From an uncultured Bacteroidales bacterium (GTDB lineage Bacteria > Bacteroidota > Bacteroidia > Bacteroidales > Paludibacteraceae), in contig ONJT01000010.1 of NCBI GenBank assembly GCA_900318245.1, positions 1 through 59,785 of the forward strand: a stretch of 59,785 nt of DNA, read 5' to 3'. The position numbers were made by a program, and so were the translations under genes. Of this stretch, positions 6,389 through 14,301 are shown in pieces; position 1 is the first letter of the stretch, and every line of letters begins with the position of its first letter. Under the pieces are notes generated by a model. The model searched no databases. It had not been told where the DNA came from and saw nothing but the letters and a program-made list of their open reading frames with translations.

Positions 6389-7454
6389 TCTCTACATGGA
6401 AGATTTTGGCATCCGGGCCGGGTTGGATGATGTCGGAGAGGTGTTGGCGGTCGGTGTCGGTGATGAAGATCTGTCCGAACTGCTCGCCCTGCACCATCGC
6501 CACGATGCGCTCTACGCGTTCGCTATCCAAGCGATCGAAGATATCGTCCAACAGCAGGATCGGTGCCTCGCCCGTTGTATCGGCTAAGTACAAAGCCTGT
6601 GCCAATTTCAGCGCGAGGACGAAAGTGCGTTGCTGTCCTTGGCTGCCGACTTGCTTGAGCGGAAAGTCTCCGAGACGCATGTCAAGGTCGTCTTTGTGCG
6701 GACCTTGTGAAGTCCAACCGAGGATGAGATCGCGCTTGCGGGTACGGATATACGCTTCGCGTAACTCGCGGTCCTGGAGCTGAGAGATATAGCGGAGATT
6801 CGGAATCTCAGCAGAGCCGCTGATGACCTTATAGACTTCTTGGAAATACGGCTCGAACTCGCGGAAGAAATCCGTACGGGCACGGAAGATATACTCTGCG
6901 GGTTCAACCATCTGCCATTCCAAAACCTCTAATAAATCGTCAGGAGGGTTGGGCGCGTCGGCATATTGCTTAAGCAGCGCATTGCGTTGCTTGAGCAGCG
7001 CGTTGTATGTTGCCAGACAATCGAGATATTTGCGGTTGCGCTGACCAATCACGACGTCCATGAATCGGCGCCGCTCGTCTGAACCTTCTTCGATGAGTTG
7101 ATGGTCCGCCGGACATACCATCACAAGGGGTATCAAACCGATATGATCCAACAGACGCGGATAGTCTTTCTTGTCCTTGCGGAACTGCTTCTTCACGCCG
7201 CGACGCAGGCCGCAGGAGATGACGAACTCTCCGTAGTTGCCTTGCACCATCGCCAATTCCTCGCCATGCGTGATGTTGAGACTGTCTTGCGCGGTGAAAG
7301 CCGACTTGGTGAAACTCAGCAGATAAATCGCATCGAGGACGTTCGTTTTTCCTTGTCCGTTGAGCCCGACGAGGCAGTTGAGTTTGGGACTGAACTCCAA
7401 ACTCGCTTCGCGGATGTTGCGGTAGTTAAGAATATTTAGGGATTGCAGAATCAT
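6372..7454 (-). CDS. recF: DNA replication and repair protein RecF
   Basis: A 360-residue SMC-like ATPase that helps load RecA at gapped DNA with RecO and RecR. Walker A GLNGQGKTN is at 30-38, the signature region is GSQGQQRT, and Walker B ILLLDDIFDRLD is at about 299-310. Length fits the family. The start at 7452-7454 (MILQSLNILNYRN) overlaps the stop of the upstream regulator gene as ATGA and matches the usual RecF N-terminus; the longer open frame upstream is out-of-family sequence. Linkage of recF to an NtrC-like regulator and a cell-wall hydrolase is unusual, since in many bacteria recF neighbours dnaN. Confidence 0.95.
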   Translation of the reverse strand: MILQSLNILNYRNIREASLEFSPKLNCLVGLNGQGKTNVLDAIYLLSFTKSAFTAQDSLNITHGEELAMVQGNYGEFVISCGLRRGVKKQFRKDKKDYPRLLDHIGLIPLVMVCPADHQLIEEGSDERRRFMDVVIGQRNRKYLDCLATYNALLKQRNALLKQYADAPNPPDDLLEVLEWQMVEPAEYIFRARTDFFREFEPYFQEVYKVISGSAEIPNLRYISQLQDRELREAYIRTRKRDLILGWTSQGPHKDDLDMRLGDFPLKQVGSQGQQRTFVLALKLAQALYLADTTGEAPILLLDDIFDRLDSERVERIVAMVQGEQFGQIFITDTDRQHLSDIIQPGPDAKIFHVENGQIA

Positions 7455-8611
7455 GCGTAAGTCTCTACATCTTCTTTGGTGATGGTGTTGCCGGCCAGGA
7501 TGATGAGTCGCTCGATGACGTTGCGCAGTTGGCGGATGTTTCCTGTCCACTCTCTGGATTGCAGCGCCTTGATAGCGCCCTCGTCAAAAGTCTTCGGCGC
7601 AATACCTTGCTCGTTACAGATCCGCGCGGTGAAGTGCTCTACGAGCAGCGGGATGTCTTCGAGGCGGTCTTTGAGCGGCGGCACAGCCACCGGAATGACG
7701 TTTAGACGATGGAAGAGGTCCTCGCGGAAATTGCCTTCGGCGATCTCTTTCTGCAAGTCCTTGTTCGTAGCCGCGAGTACACGCACATTGACTTTGATCG
7801 GTTTGTCGGACCCGACGCGTGTGATCTCGGATTCCTGGAGCGCCCGCAGCACTTTCGTCTGAGCGGCGAGCGACATGTCGCCTATCTCATCGAGGAAGAG
7901 CGTACCTCCGTCGGCTTGCTCGAACTTCCCTGCGCGGTCTTTGACCGCACCGGTAAACGAACCTTTCATATGTCCGAACAGTTCGGATTCGATGAGTTCG
8001 GACGGGATGGCGGCGCAGTTAACTTCGACCATAGGTCCATTGGCGCGCGGGGATTGCTCATGGATGAGGTGGGCTACCACTTCTTTTCCTGTTCCGTTAG
8101 GTCCGGTGATAAGCACGCGCGCTTCGGTAGGCGCCACCTTATCAATGATCTCGCGTACGCGGGCGATAGCGGCACTATTTCCGATCATCTGCGGTCCGTG
8201 ATCGCTGATTTTCTTGCGTAGCTGTTTGGTCTCTTGTTTGAGCGATTTGGACTCCAGTGCGTTCTTGGTGGTGATGAGGATGCGGTTCAGATCCAGCGGC
8301 TTGAGCAGGAAGTCGTATGCCCCTGCTTTCAATGCCTGCACCGCCGTCTCTACGTCGCCGTGTCCGGAGATCATAACGATGGGCGTGTCGATAGCTTCTT
8401 CGCCTTCTTTGAGTGCTTTCAGCACTTCAATACCATCCATCTCGGGCATTTTGATATCGGAGAAGATGAGGTCGAAGGTCTTGGCTCGCGCCATCTCCAG
8501 ACCTTGCTTACCATTCTCGGCGACTTCTACCTCATGTCCTTCATCCGCCAGGATCTCGCGAAGCGTGTTTCGAATGCCGCGTTCGTCGTCTATAATCAAT
8601 AATTTTGCCAT
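7451..8611 (-). CDS. NtrC-family sigma-54-interacting response regulator, no HTH domain
   Basis: A 386-residue protein. The receiver domain spans 1-120 with phospho-acceptor Asp52 (FSDIKMP) and Lys104. The AAA+ sigma-54 interaction domain spans 140-375 with Walker A GPNGTGKE (170-177), the loop motif GSFTGA (217-222, usually GAFTGA) and Walker B TLFLDEIGD. It ends right after the AAA+ helical lid, so the C-terminal Fis-type DNA-binding domain of classic NtrC is missing. I believe this short form is common in Bacteroidales; it may act from solution or through a partner. No histidine kinase gene lies nearby. It is the first gene of a regulator-recF-GHL10 operon with its own promoter. Confidence 0.9.
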   Translation of the reverse strand: MAKLLIIDDERGIRNTLREILADEGHEVEVAENGKQGLEMARAKTFDLIFSDIKMPEMDGIEVLKALKEGEEAIDTPIVMISGHGDVETAVQALKAGAYDFLLKPLDLNRILITTKNALESKSLKQETKQLRKKISDHGPQMIGNSAAIARVREIIDKVAPTEARVLITGPNGTGKEVVAHLIHEQSPRANGPMVEVNCAAIPSELIESELFGHMKGSFTGAVKDRAGKFEQADGGTLFLDEIGDMSLAAQTKVLRALQESEITRVGSDKPIKVNVRVLAATNKDLQKEIAEGNFREDLFHRLNVIPVAVPPLKDRLEDIPLLVEHFTARICNEQGIAPKTFDEGAIKALQSREWTGNIRQLRNVIERLIILAGNTITKEDVETYA

Positions 8612-8639
8612 AAATCCAAATGAATTGCCAAATTTTGCG

Positions 8640-8671
8640 CAAATGTACTACTTTTTTCTGAATTACACAAA
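8640..8671 (-). promoter_or_regulatory. Promoter of the regulator-recF-GHL10 operon
   Basis: Minus strand: TTTG (8668-8671), 20-base spacer, TACATTTG (8640-8647), 28 bases before the start codon. TTCA lies at the position where other promoters carry TGTCA. Confidence 0.75.
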
Positions 8672-8706
8672 TAAATCTATTATTTTGCAAAAAAAAGCAA
8701 ATTTTA

Positions 8707-8738
8707 TTTGGTCATGTCAAAAATTATGCCTACCTTTG
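8707..8738 (+). promoter_or_regulatory. Promoter of the modular secreted protein gene
   Basis: TTTG (8707-8710), 20-base spacer, TACCTTTG (8731-8738), with TGTCA at 8715-8719 exactly 11 bases before TACC. An AT-rich leader of about 80 bases follows. Confidence 0.85.
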
Positions 8739-8823
8739 CACCGGAAAATGGGCACAAATTAACATTTTATGTTACATAACATATTTTAACCCAATTTATT
8801 CATTTAACACAAAATTTAAAACA

Positions 8824-11124
8824 ATGAAAAAGTTTTTTACTTTTGTTGCAGCGTTGATGGCAGTTGTAGCTGTCAATGCGACTGTTGTTACGCTGACGCC
8901 GGGTCAGTTTACTGCCGGTGAGAACTTAGAGAACTTCAGCGGGACAGTGGACGGCATCACTGTAGCGATTGCTCCGAAAACGACAATTACTGCAGATCAA
9001 ATCCGTGTTTTCAAAAATTCAACGATTACCATCTCGGCCGAGAAAGAGATTTCCGGTATCGTGTTTACTTGCACCGCTAATGGTGATGTGAAGTATGGTC
9101 CGGGTTGCTTTGCAGCACAGGACGGTTATTCTTTTGAAGGCAAGGTAGGCACATGGGTTGGTACTCCTGCAACCTCTGTAGCTTTCACCGCTTCCTCTAA
9201 TCAGGTTCGCACCACGAAGATTGAGGTATATCTGGACGGCGAGACTCCGGGTACTCCGACTCCGCAAGAGACCGTTAAGGTTGATGTAGCCGGTGCAATC
9301 GCTGCCGGCCAGGCATTGGCAGACGGCAAGACTTCGGAGGAAGTATATGAAGTGACCGGTTTTGTAGTGAATGCACAACCGTATAACCCGACGTACAAGA
9401 ACCAAATCTGGTTCATGGCTGACGATGCAGAGAACACCGGTGCTCAGGAGTTTGAGGCTTACGCATGTACGGTTAGCGAGAACAGTACAATCATGCAGGT
9501 TCTCAACGGTGACAAAGTTACCTTGACCGGTAATATTACAAAGTACGTAGATTCGAAAAATGACAACAAGGTTATCATTGAGATTAAGAACGGTACGGCT
9601 GTATTTGTAAGCAAGGCTGAGGGTGATCACTCGATTGATGGCGGTGTGACTCCTCCTGCAGATCTGGATACGATTACCGTAGCGAAAGCTTTGGAAATCG
9701 GTGGCGCACTTCCTTCAGACGGAAAGACCGATGTACAATATGTTATCGAGGGTTATGTATCCGACATCGTAGAGGTTTATGCTTCCGCAACGGATTATGA
9801 GACCTTCTGGCTGGTAGACGAGAAGGGTGGTCGCGCGAAGACCAATGCAGATGGTGCATTCGAGGTTTACCGCGGTAACCCGGTACAGAAGATGACGGCC
9901 GGTCTGGACGGACACGTATTTGTAACCGCAAAGATCCAGAACTACAAAGGCAATACGATTGAGACTTCCGGTGCTACTTCGATTAACATCGTTGAGCAGG
10001 GTACTGTAGAGGAGGTTGAGTCGATCAACGTAGCAGAAGCATTGGTAATCGGTAAGGCTTTGGCAAACGGCGGTGTTTCGGAGAAACGCTATGAGATCAC
10101 CGGCTATGTATCGAATGTATATACGTTCTACAACCCGGACTTCGGCAACGAGACCCTTTGGATTACGGACGACCCGAGTAGCACGGCAGCCAGCATGGCT
10201 GATGGCGCTTTCGAGATCTATCGTGGCAAACCGGATTCGAAAGCAGAGGTTGGTTATGGCGCAAAGGTAAAGATTGTCTGCAAGATCAAGAACTATAACG
10301 GTACCACAATTGAGAACGATGGTAGCAATGTGCCGTTTGAGGTGCTTGAGGCAAGTGCGTTTGTTCCGGACACCGTAAGTATCGAAGAGGCTGCAGCACT
10401 GGTTCAGAGCTTGGCAGAGGGCGCAAAGGCTCCGAAGTACAGCGTAGTGAAGGGCTTCATCCAGAGTGTTGTTACTCCGTATGATTCCAAGAACAACATT
10501 GCTTCCTATAAGCTGTCTGATTTTCCGGGTGATGCAGACGGTTTGGTACAAGCTTACAAGGCTACTATCCTGAAAGAGGATGCAGAGAAGGTGGTAGAGA
10601 ACAACTACGTAAGCGTAACCGGTTATCTGATGAAGAAGAGCGGCGCTGCACAGATTGCACAAGGTTCGATTACCATCTTTGAGGAAGCTCCGGTAATGGA
10701 TACGATTTACGTAAACGTAGCTGAGGCTGTTGAGGCTGGTTTAGCTCTGCCGGTTGGCGATAAGTCTGACCGTATCTATGCTGTTACCGGTTTTGTAAAC
10801 TTCGTATCTGAAGAGTTTGCAGAAGGCGTAGAGTCGTTCTTCTTGGCAGATGATGCAGCAAGTGAGGCATATAACTTCTTTGCATCTGCCGCTTCGATTG
10901 AGAAAGCCGTTGAGGCCGGTGCTAAGGTAGAGGTAGTAGGCCGCCTGCAGAACGCTGACGGCGAGATTGTTACTATAGAGAACGGTAAGGCTCGCATCAT
11001 TCCGGGCGAAGGTGTTGAGAACATCGTTCTGACCGAGAAGGTACAGAAAGTGGTTGTTGACGGTATGATCTATATCGTTCGCGATGGCAAGATGTTCAAC
11101 CTCCAGGGTGCACAAGTTCGTTAA
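8824..11124 (+). CDS. Secreted modular protein with five repeated OB-like domains and probable T9SS tail
   Basis: A 766-residue protein. The signal peptide is MKKFFTFVAALMAVVAVNA; a beta-rich domain follows to about 145. Five related modules begin near 150, 281, 398, 515 and 625, each opening with an amphipathic helix (TVAKALEIGGAL) followed by YxVxGFV or YVIEGYV and later Gly/Asn-rich strands. This is the look of bacterial OB-fold modules (DUF6359-like). The end KVVVDGMIYIVRDGKMFNLQ resembles C-terminal sorting sequences of T9SS cargo in Bacteroidales, in keeping with sprA in the window. It stands alone with its own promoter and a strong terminator. Ligand and activity are unknown. Confidence 0.8.
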   Translation: MKKFFTFVAALMAVVAVNATVVTLTPGQFTAGENLENFSGTVDGITVAIAPKTTITADQIRVFKNSTITISAEKEISGIVFTCTANGDVKYGPGCFAAQDGYSFEGKVGTWVGTPATSVAFTASSNQVRTTKIEVYLDGETPGTPTPQETVKVDVAGAIAAGQALADGKTSEEVYEVTGFVVNAQPYNPTYKNQIWFMADDAENTGAQEFEAYACTVSENSTIMQVLNGDKVTLTGNITKYVDSKNDNKVIIEIKNGTAVFVSKAEGDHSIDGGVTPPADLDTITVAKALEIGGALPSDGKTDVQYVIEGYVSDIVEVYASATDYETFWLVDEKGGRAKTNADGAFEVYRGNPVQKMTAGLDGHVFVTAKIQNYKGNTIETSGATSINIVEQGTVEEVESINVAEALVIGKALANGGVSEKRYEITGYVSNVYTFYNPDFGNETLWITDDPSSTAASMADGAFEIYRGKPDSKAEVGYGAKVKIVCKIKNYNGTTIENDGSNVPFEVLEASAFVPDTVSIEEAAALVQSLAEGAKAPKYSVVKGFIQSVVTPYDSKNNIASYKLSDFPGDADGLVQAYKATILKEDAEKVVENNYVSVTGYLMKKSGAAQIAQGSITIFEEAPVMDTIYVNVAEAVEAGLALPVGDKSDRIYAVTGFVNFVSEEFAEGVESFFLADDAASEAYNFFASAASIEKAVEAGAKVEVVGRLQNADGEIVTIENGKARIIPGEGVENIVLTEKVQKVVVDGMIYIVRDGKMFNLQGAQVR

Positions 11125-11147
11125 TCAACCGTACTTGAATAGAATTG

Positions 11148-11175
11148 GGGAGGCTTCACGGCCTCCCTTTTTTTG
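11148..11175 (+). terminator. Intrinsic terminator after the modular secreted protein
   Basis: GGGAGGC (11148-11154) pairs with GCCTCCC (11161-11167) over a 6-base loop, followed by a run of eight T. Confidence 0.9.
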
Positions 11176-11192
11176 TCATATAGAGTTGACAA

Positions 11193-11220
11193 GGAAACTA
11201 TAAAAGTGAAAAAAGTTTCC
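11193..11220. promoter_or_regulatory. Palindrome upstream of the tetR promoter, candidate operator
   Basis: GGAAACT (11193-11199) and AGTTTCC (11214-11220) flank a 14-base spacer just before the -33 box of the efflux operon. A binding site for the TetR protein is inferred from position. Confidence 0.4.
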
Positions 11221-11226
11221 AAAAAA

Positions 11227-11258
11227 CTTGCACATGTCAAATAATTGTTGTACCTTTG
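11227..11258 (+). promoter_or_regulatory. Promoter of the efflux operon
   Basis: CTTG (11227-11230), 20-base spacer, TACCTTTG (11251-11258), with TGTCA at 11235-11239, 11 bases before TACC. The leader of about 50 bases can form a CCCC/GGGG stem before the start codon. Confidence 0.85.
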
Positions 11259-11313
11259 CAGCCGTTTTTCGCGTTCGCTCTCCCCAAGGATTAAAATTCT
11301 CGGGGACCCCAAT

Positions 11314-11916
11314 ATGAATGATCAACGAATACATATTATCAAGACAGCTGGCGAACTATTCTTTCGCTTAGGTATCCGCAGTGTCTCCATCGACGATATA
11401 TGCCGCGAACTCGGTATGTCGAAGAAGACTTTCTACGTCTATTTCGCATCGAAAGATGCGCTGATAGAGCAAATGCTGCAGGCAAACCTGGACTACATGG
11501 CGGGGAAGATGGAGGAGTTGGTAGCGCTGAAGGATTTCCGTCAATTGGTGAAGGTCTTCATCAAGCGCCAAGAGGCGGAGAAGAACGATGTGCGCCGTGT
11601 TCCGCAGTTGGTATATGACCTCAAGAAATACTATCCTCGTCAGTTTGCGGATTTCCAAACCAAATGCTTCGAGACCCAGAAGAACTATATCATGCAATAC
11701 CTGGAACAGGGTGTGGCACAGGGTCTCGTGCGCGCGAACCTTAATATAGAATTAACGGCTGTGCTGTTTGCGAAGATTCACAACGATGCCATTCGCGACT
11801 TCGAGATCATCGAGGGGCATAACCATAACATGCACCAATTGGCACACACGGCGATGGACGTATTCGTACGCGGAGTGCTGAGCGAAGAAGGAATGAAACT
11901 GTTTAAGTCAGAATAA
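11314..11916 (+). CDS. TetR/AcrR-family transcriptional regulator
   Basis: A 200-residue regulator. N-terminal helix-turn-helix residues 23-45 read VSIDDICRELGMSKKTFYVYF, followed by the KDALIEQM helix typical of TetR proteins and an all-helical ligand domain. The start MNDQRIHII at 11314 sits 55 bases after the promoter; an upstream in-frame extension would overlap the promoter. As first gene of a TetR-TolC-MFP-RND operon it probably represses the pump and itself. The ligand is unknown. The gene's end merges with a 9-bp repeat array whose first unit supplies the stop codon. Confidence 0.88.
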   Translation: MNDQRIHIIKTAGELFFRLGIRSVSIDDICRELGMSKKTFYVYFASKDALIEQMLQANLDYMAGKMEELVALKDFRQLVKVFIKRQEAEKNDVRRVPQLVYDLKKYYPRQFADFQTKCFETQKNYIMQYLEQGVAQGLVRANLNIELTAVLFAKIHNDAIRDFEIIEGHNHNMHQLAHTAMDVFVRGVLSEEGMKLFKSE

Positions 11917-11937
11917 TCCGAATAATCAGAATAATCC
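11911..11937. repeat. Three-unit 9-bp array between tetR and tolC-like genes
   Basis: Units gaataatcc, gaataatca, gaataatcc run through the tetR stop and fill the short gap before the next start. The same unit recurs inside thiL (27160-27195) and, inverted, inside the DHH gene (53548-53574). Confidence 0.8.
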
Positions 11938-11944
11938 GAAGATA

Positions 11945-13288
11945 ATGAGAAAAACTATTTTATTGATGACGGCGCTGGTGATGAGCGCCACAATGATGGC
12001 TGAGGACCATGTGATGGCGGCGACGAAAGGCTCGAAGAAGTCGGCCGAAGAAGCTGCGCCAAAGGTGTTGACCCTCAGTTTGAGTGAGGCACAGGAGTAT
12101 GCGGTGAAGCAAAACCGCACGCTGAAGAATGCTTCGTTGGCCGTACAAGAGGCCTATGCGCAGCGCTGGCAGACTATCGCGGCGATGTTGCCGTCCGTAG
12201 ACGGAAGTTATACCTATAGCAACTACTGCGGTTACAGTGCGACGCTGAATATGGGCGGCGTAGAGATACCGATTAGCATGCCGAACGTTGGTGCGCTGGG
12301 TGTAACGGCTGCGATAGGCTTGAACGGTCAGGGTATCGTAGGCATATTGCTCAATAACATCGCTATCGAGATGAAGAAACTGGCGGCAGAGCAATCGGAG
12401 AACCAGTTGCGCGGAAGCGTACGCACCAGTTATGTCTCGGTATTGGCGCTGCAGAGTATCGCAGGATTGTTGGATTCCAGTTTGGTGAACATCCAGGAAT
12501 TGGAGAAGATGACGCAGCATGCCGTAGATGCCGGAGCAGCTGAGCAGACATCCGCAGACCAAATCCGCGTGCGTGTGAATACCCTCAAGAACTCGATCAA
12601 TGCGCAGAAACGTAATATCGAGTTGGCGACCAACAGCCTGAAGGTGCTTTTGGATGTGCCGGTAGAGACGGAGTTGGTGCTGACGGACAATATCGATGCA
12701 GCGCTGTCGCCCGAGAGCATCTTGGAACTCTTAGGTGCAAATTTCGCAATTGAGAACAACCTTAACTATCAGATGCTGCAGAAGCAAGTCGATCTGGCGA
12801 AGAAGAATGTGCACATGGCCGGTTGGGCATATGGTCCGACGGTGTCTTTGGCGTATAACTACACCAACCAGCAGTACTACGGCGACGGCGGTATGCGTAT
12901 GACGCCGCCGAATGTGGTACAAGTGAGTGTGCGTATGCCGTTGTGGTCCAGCGGAAAGCGAGCTGCAGGCGTAGTGGAGAAGAAGATTGCGCTCGAGGCG
13001 GCAAAGAATACCCTCTCTGAGACGACGGAAAACCTGGAGATCCAGTACCGCCAGTTATGCTTCAACTTGACGAACGCCTATGAGACCTATCTGAACGAGA
13101 AAGAGAATCTGGATGTGTCGCAGCGCGTGTTTGCTTCGGCGACGAACAAATATAAATACGGCGCAGCATCGAACGTGGAGTTGACCAATGCGTCGAACGA
13201 CCTTATTAACGCGCAATCGAGTTATATACAGGCTATCCTTACGCTCGTAACCGCGCAAGTGGACTTGGAAGAATTTTTGAACAACTGA
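11945..13288 (+). CDS. TolC-family outer membrane efflux protein
   Basis: A 447-residue outer membrane protein. The N-terminal signal-like stretch (MRKTILLMTALVMSATMMA) is followed by two OEP repeats made of long amphipathic helices (LSLSEAQEYAVKQNRTLKNA near the start; STYLNEKENLDVSQ-type helices near the end) and short strands that insert in the membrane. It forms the exit duct for the RND pump encoded downstream, linked by the periplasmic adaptor. It sits second in the operon, 28 bases after tetR, and 4 bases before the adaptor gene. Confidence 0.9.
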   Translation: MRKTILLMTALVMSATMMAEDHVMAATKGSKKSAEEAAPKVLTLSLSEAQEYAVKQNRTLKNASLAVQEAYAQRWQTIAAMLPSVDGSYTYSNYCGYSATLNMGGVEIPISMPNVGALGVTAAIGLNGQGIVGILLNNIAIEMKKLAAEQSENQLRGSVRTSYVSVLALQSIAGLLDSSLVNIQELEKMTQHAVDAGAAEQTSADQIRVRVNTLKNSINAQKRNIELATNSLKVLLDVPVETELVLTDNIDAALSPESILELLGANFAIENNLNYQMLQKQVDLAKKNVHMAGWAYGPTVSLAYNYTNQQYYGDGGMRMTPPNVVQVSVRMPLWSSGKRAAGVVEKKIALEAAKNTLSETTENLEIQYRQLCFNLTNAYETYLNEKENLDVSQRVFASATNKYKYGAASNVELTNASNDLINAQSSYIQAILTLVTAQVDLEEFLNN

Positions 13289-13292
13289 TAAT

Positions 13293-14297
13293 ATGAAAAA
13301 GAGTTTTATTTATGTACTTGCCGCGTTGACGCTTATCGCCTGCGGCAGTGAGAACACGACGGAGCAGGAAGAGCGCGTAGAGCAAGTGCGCACCAAAGTG
13401 CTCCATGAACAAGAGATCGAGCGTGAGATTTCCGTCTCGACTAACCTCCAAGGCTACCTGACGCAAAACGTGGCGCCTTCGTTGACCGGTAAGATCGAGC
13501 ATATCTACTGCGAAGTAGGTGACCGCAAGGCAGCTGGCGCTGACCTGGTGCGTATGGATCAGACCCAGTATAAGACCACGAAGATCTCGTTGGCCAACCT
13601 CGAACTGGAGAAGAACCGCGTGGAGATGCTGCTCAAGACAGGTTCGGCTACGCAACAGCAGTATGACCAGATCCTCGCGCAGTATAACTCAACCAAGGAG
13701 CAACTGGAGTTCTTAGAGAAGAACACGTATGTCAAAGCTCCGTTCAGCGGTGTGATCGCGGCGAAGAACTACGAGGACGGCGAGCTCTATAGCGGCCAGC
13801 CAATCTTGGTATTGACGCAGATTGACAAACTGAAAGCCCTTGTCGCTATTCCGGAGAGATATTTTCCGAACTTCAAAGCCGGCATGAAGCTGACGCTGAC
13901 TTCGGAGATTTATCCCGAGCAAGTCTTTCCCGCTACGGTGGAGGTAATCTATCCGACGATTGATGCAACCAGCCATACCTTCCAGGTAAAGATCGTTGTG
14001 CCGAATGGCAAGAACCTGCTTCGTCCGGGTATGTACGTGACTACTACCATCGGCTTGGGCAAGGCGAAGACGATCGTAGCGCCGTATCAGGCAGTGGAAA
14101 AACTCGTCGGCGCGAATGACCGCTATGTGTTCATCAACGAAAACGGTCGTGCCAAGCGCGTAGGTGTAGAACTCGGTCAGCGCTTTGACCAGAATATCGA
14201 ACTCATCTCGCCGGAGATCGTCGATGGTGTAGAGATGGTGACCGTAGGTCAGCATAAACTTGTAGATGGCGTTAAACTCAACGTAGTAACAGATTAA
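13293..14297 (+). CDS. RND efflux periplasmic adaptor (membrane fusion) lipoprotein
   Basis: A 334-residue adaptor. The signal MKKSFIYVLAALTLIAC ends in a lipobox with Cys17, so it is anchored by lipid. A lipoyl-like half (TGKIEHIYCEVGDRKAAG), a helical hairpin (about 95-140, with the SATQQQYDQ element), the second lipoyl half (YVKAPFSGVIAA) and beta-barrel and membrane-proximal domains follow in the usual HlyD/AcrA order. It bridges the TolC-like channel and the inner-membrane pump. Gene order and 4-base gaps on both sides indicate one transcript. Confidence 0.92.
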   Translation: MKKSFIYVLAALTLIACGSENTTEQEERVEQVRTKVLHEQEIEREISVSTNLQGYLTQNVAPSLTGKIEHIYCEVGDRKAAGADLVRMDQTQYKTTKISLANLELEKNRVEMLLKTGSATQQQYDQILAQYNSTKEQLEFLEKNTYVKAPFSGVIAAKNYEDGELYSGQPILVLTQIDKLKALVAIPERYFPNFKAGMKLTLTSEIYPEQVFPATVEVIYPTIDATSHTFQVKIVVPNGKNLLRPGMYVTTTIGLGKAKTIVAPYQAVEKLVGANDRYVFINENGRAKRVGVELGQRFDQNIELISPEIVDGVEMVTVGQHKLVDGVKLNVVTD

Positions 14298-14301
14298 TAT
14301 T

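Noticed and set aside
9715-10662. 315-codon minus-strand open frame inside the modular secreted protein gene
   Set aside because: Shadow of the repeated modules; Cys/Leu/Tyr-rich with no coding-like features.
11971-12311. Further copies of the GGTGTAAC box, such as ggtgtaacgg in the tolC-like gene
   Set aside because: It lies within coding sequence, lacks the CTTTT extension and has no GTATC at the required distance.
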